From Glutamicibacter halophytocola (GTDB taxonomy: Bacteria > Actinomycetota > Actinomycetes > Actinomycetales > Micrococcaceae), in NCBI RefSeq assembly GCF_001302565.1, contig NZ_CP012750.1:1674001-1738000 (forward strand): a DNA stretch of 64,000 nt, written 5' to 3'. The translations under genes were made by a program, and so were the position numbers. Positions 35,235-43,186 of this stretch are shown here, piece after piece. The stretch's first letter is position 1; each line of letters begins with the position of its first letter. Under the pieces are notes generated by a model, which worked only from the letters and a program-made list of their open reading frames with translations, was not told the DNA's origin and searched no databases.

Positions 35235-36560
35235 TCAGGAATCGAACAGCTGCTGGCCAAGGTACTGCCCTTGGCTGATGCCGGGCAGGATCGCGTAGAG
35301 CCCCGAGGAAGTATGCCGCAGATACTCGCTCATGGCATCCTTGGAGCTCATGGCCTCTTGCAAGGGCACATAATGCGTGCGCGCATCGATGACAAAGGCG
35401 ATGAAAAACAGCCCGGCATCCAGGCGCCCCAAACCGTCCGAGCCATCCACATAGTTGAACCCGCGGCGCAGCATCTGCACGCCGTCGTGTTGGGATGGAT
35501 GCACAACCGCTACATGCGAATCCGCCGGAATCACCGGCCCGGCAGAACCGGCCATGGCAAAGTCGGGTTCGCTGAATTCATCGCCGCCGGATAACGGGGC
35601 ACCGGTGGACTTCACGCGTCCGACCACGTTTTCCTGCTCGCGCAACGCCGAGCGATCCCAGGTCTCCACATGCATGCGGATCCGCCGGGTCACCATATAG
35701 CTTCCGCCCGCCATCCACGGCTGATCGGTGGAATCTTTTCCCACCCACACGTGCTGGTCGAGCAGCTCCTTGTTATCCGCCAAAAGGTTGGCAGTGCCGT
35801 CCTTGAAACCAAAGAGGTTGCGCGGAGTCTGCTGGGCTCTGGTGGTTTTCGAGGTGCGCCCGAAGCCGGTCTGGCTCCAGCGCACCCGGACCGTGCCAAA
35901 TCCCAACCGTGAAAGATTGCGGATGGCATGCACCGCAACCTGCGGATCATCGGCGCAGGCCTGCACGACGATATCCCCGTCGCTGCGCCCTTCCTCGATC
36001 TGGTCCCCGGAAAAGTGGGGGAGTTCGATCAGCGCGTCGGGCAGTTTTCCGTCCAGGCCGAAGCGGGCCTTGCCGTGGTTTCCGATAAACAGGCTGCGCC
36101 CGAATCCGATGGTCACGCTCAAGTTGGCGGCGCTCAGATCTGCTGCCTCGCCGGTATCTGACGGCGGTGCGTCGTAGGAGCCGGCCGCCGGATCATCGGC
36201 ACCCACCTGCTGGCCCTGCGTCATGGCGGCGATGGCATCGGTCCACGAGCGCAGCATGGAGATCAGCGCCTCGCGATCATCGCTGGTCACGTCAAATGCC
36301 GCGGTATGCATCCGGTCTTGGGCGGCGGTGGTGATTCCGGCCTGGTGGGCACCGTAAAATTCCACGGTGTCCACCACCGTGGCAGCGTGGCTTCGTCCGG
36401 CCAGCCCGGCATGGGCCAGCGCGCCGACGGCCAGGCCAGCAGTTCCTGCCCCGGCGCTGGTGAGCAACAGGCGCCGGGACAGCCCGCGGCGCGATTCTTT
36501 CGCGCCGGTCTGAGCAACAGCTGAAGGCTCGGACGTGGACGTGGAAGGATTTTTGGGCAC
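35235..36560 (-). CDS. efeB: EfeB, Tat-exported DyP-type haem peroxidase
   Basis: 441-residue dye-decolourising peroxidase, the third component of the EfeUOB iron importer. It is exported folded with haem. The N-terminus has a twin-arginine signal (SRRLLLTSAGAGTAGLAVGAL). The DyP motif GFKDGTAN supplies the catalytic Asp, and QMLRRGFNY and DAGLFFIAFVID surround the haem pocket. Length and order fit EfeB of Actinobacteria. It starts 38 bases after the efeO stop, in operon efeU-efeO-efeB. Confidence 0.94.
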   Translation of the reverse strand: MPKNPSTSTSEPSAVAQTGAKESRRGLSRRLLLTSAGAGTAGLAVGALAHAGLAGRSHAATVVDTVEFYGAHQAGITTAAQDRMHTAAFDVTSDDREALISMLRSWTDAIAAMTQGQQVGADDPAAGSYDAPPSDTGEAADLSAANLSVTIGFGRSLFIGNHGKARFGLDGKLPDALIELPHFSGDQIEEGRSDGDIVVQACADDPQVAVHAIRNLSRLGFGTVRVRWSQTGFGRTSKTTRAQQTPRNLFGFKDGTANLLADNKELLDQHVWVGKDSTDQPWMAGGSYMVTRRIRMHVETWDRSALREQENVVGRVKSTGAPLSGGDEFSEPDFAMAGSAGPVIPADSHVAVVHPSQHDGVQMLRRGFNYVDGSDGLGRLDAGLFFIAFVIDARTHYVPLQEAMSSKDAMSEYLRHTSSGLYAILPGISQGQYLGQQLFDS

Positions 36561-36598
36561 GATGCGGATCCTTGGGCTAGATGGTGCTGATGCAGGGG

Positions 36599-37750
36599 CT
36601 ACTTGATGACAGCGGCGGTCAGCTTTGACAGCGGCTCGGAGAGCGCGTCAACGCCGGCCGCCAGTTCCTGCACCTGCTTGGTGCTCAGCTCGTCGTAGTA
36701 CTTGAAACCGTCGCCGTCGCGGTACTGATCCAGCTGCCCCTGCAACGAGGTGAAGTTCTTCTCAAGCTGGGCATCCAGCTTGTCGTCAGTTCCTTCCAGC
36801 AGCGGCTTCAAGTCCTGGTAGGCGATCTTGGCCCCTTCCATATTCGCCTGGAAGTCCCAGAGGTCGGTGTGCGAGAACGTCTCCTCCTCGCCGGTGACCT
36901 TGCCGGTGGCAACTTCGTCCAACAATGACTTTGCGCCGTTAGCCAGCTGGTCTGGGGTGAAGCTGAGCTTGAGCGTGCGATCGTAGAGCTTTTGGGTGTT
37001 TTCCACCATGCCGTCGGCAATTTCCTGGCGCTGCTTTTCGGTCATTTTGGTGTAATTCTCCGGTGCCCACAAATCCTTCTCGGCGCGGTGCCAGCCTGTG
37101 AACTGGTCGCCTTCGGCCAGATCTGCCTCGCGGGCATCCAGGATCGGATCAAGGTCGCCGAAAGACTCTGCCACTGGTTCAATTCGTTCCCAATGCATGC
37201 GGGTTGACGCGTAGAGCTGCTTGGCGGTTTTCTCGTCGCCAGTGGCAAAAGCCTCAGCGAAGTCCTTGGTGCCGCGCAGCAGCTGTTCGGCCTGGTCCTT
37301 GACGTAGGCGGTGTACTGGTCTGTTGCGGTTTTTTGCAATGTGGCGCGGTCTGCGGAGACCTGCTGCCCGTCGGCCGCCGCAGTCACGGTGAAGGCCGAG
37401 CGGATGCCGTCGCCGACCATTCCCGGCTTGCAGGCGGCAAAGTAGCTGCCTTCCGGTGCCAGCACGACGAGATCCCGGCTGACCCCTGGCCCAACGTTTT
37501 CGACCTCTCCCACGATGCGCAGCCCGTCATCGGCCAGCAGGTAGAACTCGTTGATCTTGCTTCCGTCGTTCTTCACGTTGAACTTCAGTGTCCCGCCGGG
37601 CGCGTTGTCGGTGGACACGGTGCACGAATCGTCGGTGGCCACCACGTTGATGGAGCCGTCGGAGGCGGCTGAGACGTTATTGTCGGTGCAACCGGAAAGA
37701 ACCAGGGCGCCGAGCGAGAACAGCGCGGCGGGGGCAAGAAGTTTCTTCAT
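36599..37750 (-). CDS. efeO: EfeO, extracellular iron-binding lipoprotein with imelysin (M75) domain
   Basis: 383-residue lipoprotein: signal peptide MKKLLAPAALFSLGALVLSG with the lipobox Cys (LSGC) near residue 21, a cupredoxin-like domain (residues ~28-120), then the imelysin/M75 domain carrying the conserved HWERIEPVAE metal-site motif and GWHRAEKDLW. It presents iron to the EfeU permease with EfeB. The ATG at 37750 follows AAGGA. An in-frame start at 37795 would disrupt the signal peptide. It lies 78 bases after efeU. Confidence 0.93.
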   Translation of the reverse strand: MKKLLAPAALFSLGALVLSGCTDNNVSAASDGSINVVATDDSCTVSTDNAPGGTLKFNVKNDGSKINEFYLLADDGLRIVGEVENVGPGVSRDLVVLAPEGSYFAACKPGMVGDGIRSAFTVTAAADGQQVSADRATLQKTATDQYTAYVKDQAEQLLRGTKDFAEAFATGDEKTAKQLYASTRMHWERIEPVAESFGDLDPILDAREADLAEGDQFTGWHRAEKDLWAPENYTKMTEKQRQEIADGMVENTQKLYDRTLKLSFTPDQLANGAKSLLDEVATGKVTGEEETFSHTDLWDFQANMEGAKIAYQDLKPLLEGTDDKLDAQLEKNFTSLQGQLDQYRDGDGFKYYDELSTKQVQELAAGVDALSEPLSKLTAAVIK

Positions 37751-37828
37751 GTGGGTGATTCCTTGGTCGGTGATGAAGCGTGAAGTCGAGTTCACGAGCT
37801 TGGGTGTGAAAAATTGCGCTGCCGCGGC

Positions 37829-38668
37829 TTAGCTGGCCGCAGCTGCTCTGGTTTTGGCCGCACGCGGCGGGGAGGCGGTCTTGCGAAGGTAGAAGAACAT
37901 CACGGGCACCAGGTAGGCCCACCAGGCGATGGCCGCCAGCCATGGGGTGGCGGGGATGAAGTTGAAAACGCCCTGCAACACCGTGCCCAACCAGCCCGAC
38001 GGCGGGATTGCGGCGCTGAAATCGTAGGCCAGTGCGTGGATCCCGGGCAGCACTGCGGCTTCCTGCAGATCATGCACCCCGTAGGAGAAGACCCCGGCGG
38101 CCACAACCACCAGCAAGGCACCGGTCCAGGTGAAGAACTTGGAGAGCTGAATTTTGACGATGCCGCGGTGGAGCAGCAACCCGATGGCGATGGCGCCAAT
38201 CAGCCCCAGTACCGCTCCGAGCAGCGGCTGCCAGGTTTCTCCGGTGCTTCGCGCTGCGGCCCAGATGAACAGCGTTGTTTCCAGTCCTTCGCGGCCGACC
38301 GACAGCGCGCCGACCATGACCAGTCCCCATGCTGAACCGGTCGCCGCCTTGTCGACCTGGTTTTTCAGATCCTGATTGAGCGTTTTAGAGGCGCCGGCCA
38401 TCCAGAAGATCATCCAGGTCACCAGGCCGGCGGCGATAATCGACAAACCGCCGCCAATGATTTCCTGCGCCTGGAAGGTCAGTCCGCGAGGCCCGAACGT
38501 CAGCAATGCACCAAAGCCCAATGACACGATGACCGCAAACGCCACGCCAGCCCAAATACGCGGAAGCAGATTGCGCCGATCCGTTTTGGTCAGGTAGGCG
38601 ATGAGCAGGACGACGATGAGGACGGCTTCAAGTCCCTCGCGCAGGCCGATCAGGAAGTTTCCGAGCAT
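37829..38668 (-). CDS. efeU: EfeU, iron permease (FTR1 family)
   Basis: 279-residue, seven-helix inner-membrane iron permease. The two REGLE motifs that bind iron are present: LIGLREGLEAVLIVV near residue 12 and LSVGREGLETTLFIW near residue 135. The start MLGNFLIGLREG at 38668 is typical of the family. A longer frame to 38746 crosses the promoter. It is the first gene of the efeUOB operon, with an iron-box match 116-134 bases upstream, so low-iron induction is expected. Confidence 0.94.
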   Translation of the reverse strand: MLGNFLIGLREGLEAVLIVVLLIAYLTKTDRRNLLPRIWAGVAFAVIVSLGFGALLTFGPRGLTFQAQEIIGGGLSIIAAGLVTWMIFWMAGASKTLNQDLKNQVDKAATGSAWGLVMVGALSVGREGLETTLFIWAAARSTGETWQPLLGAVLGLIGAIAIGLLLHRGIVKIQLSKFFTWTGALLVVVAAGVFSYGVHDLQEAAVLPGIHALAYDFSAAIPPSGWLGTVLQGVFNFIPATPWLAAIAWWAYLVPVMFFYLRKTASPPRAAKTRAAAAS

Positions 38669-39326
38669 GGTGTGGTGCTTTCTCGAAAGTGTGGAGACCG
38701 CGAAGAGGCGATTCCCTTCATGGCAGTTCTTGCACTGCGCGCGCATCCCTTGATGATGCAGCGGGCACGCACTCGAACCTCAATAAGGTTAGCCTAAACC
38801 AACACGTGCCAATACCGGCCTGTCGGTATTGGCTTAAGTATTTCGGGCTTGGTTAGCCTCGTCATACAGAGATTCCCTGCGGAGGACTAAAAAACAGCTA
38901 GACAAGTGCGATCTTTTCCCACAAGCAGCTTGTGGAGAAGAAACACGGTTACGCGAAATTTCCTGCCTCTGTGTTGCGGCGAACCCAAGTGGGGAGGCAA
39001 GGGCATTAGGTACCCAGTCGCCGGAGCCCTTTGTGCCGGGCAGCCGGCGCTCGGGGGCGGCAAGTAGAATTGATTCACCACGGACTCGTGCACGATCCAG
39101 CTCATCACGCGCCACGTGATCAAGCTCATGGGCGCAGGTCGACTCGCCAGCAGAAAAGAGTTGGCCAGCAACTAAGCTCTCTGGCATAATTGCAGGGTAC
39201 TCGATTTGTTGTGGCCCCTCTCTCCGCTTCGAATCCTGTCCTTTTTAGAGCGCGAGAAGTAAGGCCTGCCCCACAGGTGCTAAAAATCGTGCTCGACCAT
39301 GTTGAGAAACAGGAGTGACCACTACA
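38669..39326. other. Intergenic region between efeU and rpsP
   Basis: About 660 bases carrying two divergent promoters. The efeU side has the iron box at 38784-38802 and a second half-site GGTTAGCCTC at 38851-38860. The rpsP side should hold the ribosomal operon promoter before 39310. A minus-strand frame at 38834-39187 is partly protein-like (CAHELDHVARDELDRAR) but has no ribosome-binding site, and I do not call it a gene. Confidence 0.5.
38784..38802. promoter_or_regulatory. IdeR/DtxR-type iron box of efeUOB
   Basis: TAAGGTTAGCCTAAACCAA matches the palindromic iron-box consensus at most positions, with a near-perfect GGTTAGCCTAA core, upstream of efeU. Confidence 0.72.
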
Positions 39327-39737
39327 GTGGCCGTTAAAATTCGTCTGAAGCGCTTCGGTAAGATGCGCGCACCTTTCTACCGCGTTGTTGTCATGGACTC
39401 CCGCGCCAAGCGCGATGGCCGTGCCATCGAGGAGATCGGTAAGTACCACCCAACCGAGAACCCTTCGATCATCGAGATCGATTCGGACCGTGCACAGTAC
39501 TGGCTGTCCGTTGGCGCTCAGCCAACCGAGCAGGTACACGCACTGCTGAAGATCACCGGTGACTGGCAGAAGTTCAAGGGCATCGATGGCCAGGAAGGCA
39601 CCTACAAGGTTGCCGAGCCTAAGCCAGCATTCGTTGCTCCTGAAAAGGGTTCGGTGATCCTCCCTGAGGCCATCACCAAGAAGGCTGAGAAGCCAGCTGC
39701 TGAAGAGGCAGAGGCCGAAGCAACCGAGGCTGAGTAA
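39327..39737 (+). CDS. rpsP: 30S ribosomal protein S16
   Basis: Ribosomal protein bS16, 136 residues: [20 protein letters not shown] opens it, with [13 protein letters not shown] typical of the family. The usual S16 core is ~85-90 residues. Here a C-terminal Glu/Ala-rich tail ([12 protein letters not shown]) extends it, as in many Actinobacteria. The GTG at 39327 gives the canonical start. A GTG at 39315 is too close to the AGGAG. It heads the rpsP-khpA-rimM-trmD run. Confidence 0.97.
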   Translation: MAVKIRLKRFGKMRAPFYRVVVMDSRAKRDGRAIEEIGKYHPTENPSIIEIDSDRAQYWLSVGAQPTEQVHALLKITGDWQKFKGIDGQEGTYKVAEPKPAFVAPEKGSVILPEAITKKAEKPAAEEAEAEATEAE

Positions 39738-39739
39738 CA

Positions 39740-39982
39740 GTGCTCGTTGATGCGCTGGATCATATGGTGCGCGGAATCGTCGAGGAGCCGGAAGACGTCA
39801 AGGTTGCCTTGAAGTCCACCCGCCGCGGCGATCTGCTCGAAGTTCGGGTCAACCCTGAGGATCTCGGTCGCGTGATCGGACGCCAGGGACGCACCGCACG
39901 AGCATTGCGTATCGTCATGGCAGCGCTGGCCAAGGAATCGGTTCGTGTTGATGTTATCGACACCGACCGTCGCCGCGGCTAA
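39740..39982 (+). CDS. khpA: KhpA, KH-domain RNA-binding protein
   Basis: 80-residue single KH domain protein with the GxxG loop in LGRVIGRQGRTARALR. KhpA proteins bind RNA and, with KhpB/EloR, affect cell elongation in Gram-positive bacteria. The GTG is two bases after the rpsP stop, indicating coupling. The position between rpsP and rimM is conserved in Actinobacteria (Rv2908c position in Mycobacterium tuberculosis). A strong hairpin follows. Confidence 0.94.
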   Translation: MLVDALDHMVRGIVEEPEDVKVALKSTRRGDLLEVRVNPEDLGRVIGRQGRTARALRIVMAALAKESVRVDVIDTDRRRG

Positions 39983-40016
39983 GCAACTGCAGCCCAACAC
40001 TTCGTTGGCTTCATCT

Positions 40017-40058
40017 CGAAAGGAGTTTCCGTCCCACTGGTGACGGAAACTCCTTTCG
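40017..40058 (+). terminator. Perfect hairpin inside the rpsP operon, between khpA and rimM
   Basis: 17-bp perfect stem CGAAAGGAGTTTCCGTC and complement with an 8-nt loop, then TGTTTCACC. It looks like a terminator or attenuator, placed 34 bases after khpA and 38 before rimM. The T-run is poor, so partial termination or RNA processing is possible. Confidence 0.65.
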
Positions 40059-40096
40059 TGTTTCACCCCCACACAATGCAGAAAGAGCAGCAGACT

Positions 40097-40630
40097 ATGC
40101 GATTGCAGGTTGCCCGCATCGGCAAGCCCCACGGTATCCGTGGCGAAGTTACCGTTCAGGTCCAGACCGACACCCCCGAGGAGCGCTTCAGCGCAGGCGA
40201 GGAGCTGATCGTGATCGACGGTCCGGTCAAGAGCCTCACGGTGAAGAACGCCCGCTGGAACAAGACCATCCTGCTGCTTTCCTTCCAGGAGATCAACGAC
40301 CGCAACCAGGCCGAAACCCTTCGCGGGGCCCGCCTTGAAATCGAGGTTTCCGACGAGCCCGAAGACGATTCGGATGAATGGTACGAGCACGAGCTGCTCG
40401 ACCTGAAGGTCATGCTCGAGGGCGAGCAGGTCGGCGTCATCACTGCACTGCGCACCAACCCCGCACAGGATCTGCTGGTCTTCGAGGACACCGATGGCAA
40501 CGAGGTGTACCTGCCTTTCGTCGACGAATTCGTGCCGGAGGTCGATCCGGAAGCTGGCATCGTGGTCATCACCCCGCCTGCCGGACTGCTGACCCTGAAC
40601 AGCGACGACTCCACCGAGGAAGAGCACTAA
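40097..40630 (+). CDS. rimM: 16S rRNA processing protein RimM
   Basis: 177-residue ribosome maturation factor that helps assemble the 30S head with S19. The N-terminal RimM domain opens LQVARIGKPHGIRGEVTVQ. The PRC-barrel domain follows (WYEHELLDLKV, VGVITALRTNPAQDLLVF, YLPFVDEFVPEVD). The start at 40097 gives the canonical MRLQVARIGK. In-frame starts at 40040 or 40076 would lie in or next to the hairpin. Its stop is three bases before trmD. Confidence 0.95.
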   Translation: MRLQVARIGKPHGIRGEVTVQVQTDTPEERFSAGEELIVIDGPVKSLTVKNARWNKTILLLSFQEINDRNQAETLRGARLEIEVSDEPEDDSDEWYEHELLDLKVMLEGEQVGVITALRTNPAQDLLVFEDTDGNEVYLPFVDEFVPEVDPEAGIVVITPPAGLLTLNSDDSTEEEH

Positions 40631-40633
40631 ACC

Positions 40634-41467
40634 ATGCGCCTAGATGTCATCTCGATTTTCCCCGAGTATCTGCAGCCGCTCTCGCTCTCGCTGATCGGCC
40701 GGGCCGCCGAAGACGGCATCCTGGATTTGAAGGTCACCAACCTGCGCGACTTCACCGAGGAGAAGCACCGCAAGGTGGACGACACCCCGTACGGCGGCGG
40801 CGCCGGCATGGTGATGATGCCCGAGCCGTGGGGCCGGGCCTTGGACTCCGTGCGCCCTGCCGGTGCCCAGGGTCCCAAGCCGACCCTGATCGTCCCGTCG
40901 CCGGCCGGTGCGGTGTTCAACCAGCAGATGGCCTATGAGCTCGCGGAAGAAGAGCATCTGGTCTTCGCCTGCGGACGCTACGAAGGCATCGACGAACGCG
41001 TTGTCGACTACGCGCACGAGAACTTCAACGTCATTCCCGTTTCCATCGGCGACTACGTGCTCAATGGGGGAGAAGTAGCGGTTATGGTGATGGTCGAGGC
41101 CATCGCCCGGCTGATTCCCGGCGTCATTGGCAACCCGGAATCCCTGGTGGAGGAATCCCACTCGGATCTCCTGCTGGAATACCCGGTATACACCAAGCCC
41201 GCAGCATGGCGCGGCCGCGAAGTTCCCGAGGTCCTGCTTGGCGGAAACCACCAGCGAGTGGCCCGGTTCCGCCGCGACGAGCAGATCAAGCGCACGGCCG
41301 CCCGCCGGCCAGACCTGATCACCCAGATGGATGTCCAAAGCTTGAATCGCCGTGACCGCGATGCCCTGTGGCACAACGGATTTGCTGTGGTTGACGGGGC
41401 CATCACCCCGAAATCCGAACTGGATTGGGCCACTGGGGCAGGCACCGGGGAGAGCGGCGGCAGCTGA
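40634..41467 (+). CDS. trmD: tRNA (guanine-37-N1)-methyltransferase TrmD
   Basis: 277-residue SPOUT methyltransferase that makes m1G37 in tRNAs and prevents frameshifting. Signatures: [39 protein letters not shown], the knot loop [13 protein letters not shown], and [27 protein letters not shown]. It lies three bases after rimM. About 35 residues longer than the E. coli protein at the C-terminus, as in other Actinobacteria. Confidence 0.97.
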   Translation: MRLDVISIFPEYLQPLSLSLIGRAAEDGILDLKVTNLRDFTEEKHRKVDDTPYGGGAGMVMMPEPWGRALDSVRPAGAQGPKPTLIVPSPAGAVFNQQMAYELAEEEHLVFACGRYEGIDERVVDYAHENFNVIPVSIGDYVLNGGEVAVMVMVEAIARLIPGVIGNPESLVEESHSDLLLEYPVYTKPAAWRGREVPEVLLGGNHQRVARFRRDEQIKRTAARRPDLITQMDVQSLNRRDRDALWHNGFAVVDGAITPKSELDWATGAGTGESGGS

Positions 41468-41743
41468 AGGATGCCTGGCCAAAGCCGGGCAAGAGGCCAA
41501 CATCACGGCAGCAGGAATTTGGCTGGACTCGCGCGAACCCCGGCGATACGGCATAATTGTTTCTTGGCGTGTTTTTGTCTGGCTCCTGCCGCAGGGGGAA
41601 GACCGGATCTAAAAGAACCGCCGCATCGACTGCTAGAGCCAGTCGGTGGTAAACGTTCCGGGGAGTTCGCCAGGCCTGAGGCCGGCGATGGGCCCCGCTA
41701 CGAGGATTCGGTGACCTGCGGCATTGATCCTAGGAGATGCAAC
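41468..41743 (+). other. Untranslated leader region of rplS
   Basis: 276 bases without a supported gene. A weak hairpin (GACTG/CAGTC) lies around 41627-41643 and GC-rich inverted segments near 41675-41700. Such a long leader in front of a ribosomal protein gene may hold a promoter and a regulatory structure, but no named leader motif is recognised. Confidence 0.4.
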
Positions 41744-42103
41744 ATGCATATTCTTGACTCCGTCGATGCAGCTTCGCTGCGTTCAGACATCCCAGCTTTC
41801 GGTCCTGGCGACACCCTGAAGGTGCACGTCAACATCATCGAAGGCAAGAACTCGCGCGTCCAGGTTTTCCAGGGCTACGTTTTGGGCCGCCAGGGCCAGG
41901 GCGTTGGCGAAACCTTCACCGTCCGCAAGGTTTCCTTCGGCACCGGTGTTGAGCGTACCTTCCCGGTTCACTCCCCAATCATCGAAAAGATCGAGGTTGT
42001 GACCAAGGGCGACGTTCGTCGTGCAAAGCTGTACTACATGCGCGATCGTCACGGCAAGGCTGCTCGCATCCGCGAGAAGCGTGACTTCAACACAAAGAAG
42101 TAA
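41744..42103 (+). CDS. rplS: 50S ribosomal protein L19
   Basis: 119-residue ribosomal protein bL19: [19 protein letters not shown], then [38 protein letters not shown], and [17 protein letters not shown] at the C-terminus. The ATG at 41744 follows TAGGAGATG. The frame is open far upstream, but not conserved. The next gene, a signal peptidase, starts 13 bases after the stop. Confidence 0.97.
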   Translation: MHILDSVDAASLRSDIPAFGPGDTLKVHVNIIEGKNSRVQVFQGYVLGRQGQGVGETFTVRKVSFGTGVERTFPVHSPIIEKIEVVTKGDVRRAKLYYMRDRHGKAARIREKRDFNTKK

Positions 42104-42116
42104 TCTGCGTTCTTCA

Positions 42117-42764
42117 ATGAACCAGATTGCCCGCAGCGAGCGAGCAATGGTGAAGCGCCGGGCCTTTTCATGGGTCTGGCGCTTCGCTGTACTCGCCATC
42201 ATTCTTGGCCTTTTGAGCACCATCATCTTCCGCGCGACGGTGATCGACCTCTATCATATCGACTCCAACTCCATGCAGCCGACCCTGAATCCGGGCCAGA
42301 GCATCGCCGTTGACCGCCGCGCCTACCGGGACGCGCCGCCGCAGCGCGGGGACGTGATCGTCTTCGACGGGCGCGGTTCCTTCTTGCCCTACGCCAGGGC
42401 CGGTTTCGCCGACGATCTGCTCGGCGCCTTCAGCCTGGCAGGAGCCGGCAGCAAGTACGTCAAACGCGTCATCGGCATTGGGGGAGACACCGTCGAATGC
42501 AAGGGGTCCAACTGCCGGATCACCGTTAATGGCCAGCCCATCAGCGAGCCCTATATCTTTGCCGGCAACGCACCGAGCGACCAGGAATTCTCGGTGAAGG
42601 TCCCCGAAGGACGCTTGTGGGTAATGGGCGATCACCGCTCCACGTCCAAGGACTCGCGCTCATTGCTCGGGGCCAGTGGCGGGGGAATGATCAGCGTCGA
42701 TCGCGTCACCGGCAAGGCAACGAGCATTGCCTGGCCGCTGAGCCAGAAGGCAGCCATCAATTGA
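42117..42764 (+). CDS. lepB: Signal peptidase I (first copy)
   Basis: 215-residue type I signal peptidase that cleaves Sec signal peptides outside the membrane. One N-terminal membrane helix (FAVLAIILGLLSTIIFRATVI), then box B SNSMQPTL with the catalytic Ser, box D KYVKRVIGIGGDTVEC with the catalytic Lys, and box E VMGDHRSTSKDSR. The start is uncertain: ATG 42117 has no good ribosome-binding site, and ATG 42147 is possible. A second, more typical copy follows at 46414. In most Actinobacteria lepB copies sit together here. In this genome protease genes separate them. Confidence 0.93.
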   Translation: MNQIARSERAMVKRRAFSWVWRFAVLAIILGLLSTIIFRATVIDLYHIDSNSMQPTLNPGQSIAVDRRAYRDAPPQRGDVIVFDGRGSFLPYARAGFADDLLGAFSLAGAGSKYVKRVIGIGGDTVECKGSNCRITVNGQPISEPYIFAGNAPSDQEFSVKVPEGRLWVMGDHRSTSKDSRSLLGASGGGMISVDRVTGKATSIAWPLSQKAAIN

Positions 42765-42790
42765 TTTGCTGGATATGTACCTTTGATTAA

Positions 42791-42836
42791 CTGTGCCGGA
42801 TGGGGAGAACTCCCCATCCGGCACAGTTGTTTTTTA
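42791..42836 (+). terminator. Terminator after rplS-lepB
   Basis: Perfect 16-bp stem CTGTGCCGGATGGGGA and complement with a 4-nt loop, followed by TTGTTTTTT. Confidence 0.95.
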
Positions 42837-43186
42837 ATTATGCAAATATTCATGTCGGTCGTTGGCACCAAGCTGATTCTGTGAGTTTCGTATGCAACTT
42901 TTGCGCGTATTCACAGAATTGGCGACTCTGACTAGGGCGTAGAAAGATAATTCCAATATTAAACCAATGGGCCCTTCCGTTGGAATGTGATCTGGTCGAA
43001 GTTCGACCACGCCTATTGACTAGGTGATTTGGCTGGCGAGGTTTGTATTTTCGTTTGATTCGACACTTGAAAACCATAGTGTCAAGCGGCTAGTGTTTCA
43101 TTTTGGTAACAACACCTGTGCCTAGATGCGCGCCCAGAGGTAAGGGCCGCGAGGGCACTCGCACCATAAATGTGGGAGAAGCATTA
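42837..43186. other. Promoter region of the S1 protease gene
   Basis: 350 bases, AT-richer than the genes around it, with no supported gene. It contains a perfect dyad GGTCGAA-G-TTCGACC at 42994-43008, about 180 bases before the protease start, which could be an operator. Confidence 0.45.
42994..43008. promoter_or_regulatory. Perfect dyad upstream of the S1 protease gene
   Basis: GGTCGAA-G-TTCGACC, seven-base arms with a one-base centre. Operator-like, with no known match. Confidence 0.4.

Noticed and set aside
38834..39187. Minus-strand frame of 117 codons between efeU and rpsP
   Set aside because: Part of it looks protein-like, but there is no ribosome-binding site or recognised family, and the frame crosses the region expected to hold promoters.
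40040..40096. Upstream start for rimM at 40040
   Set aside because: It begins inside the loop of the 17-bp hairpin and adds residues not found in RimM. The start at 40097 gives the conserved N-terminus.
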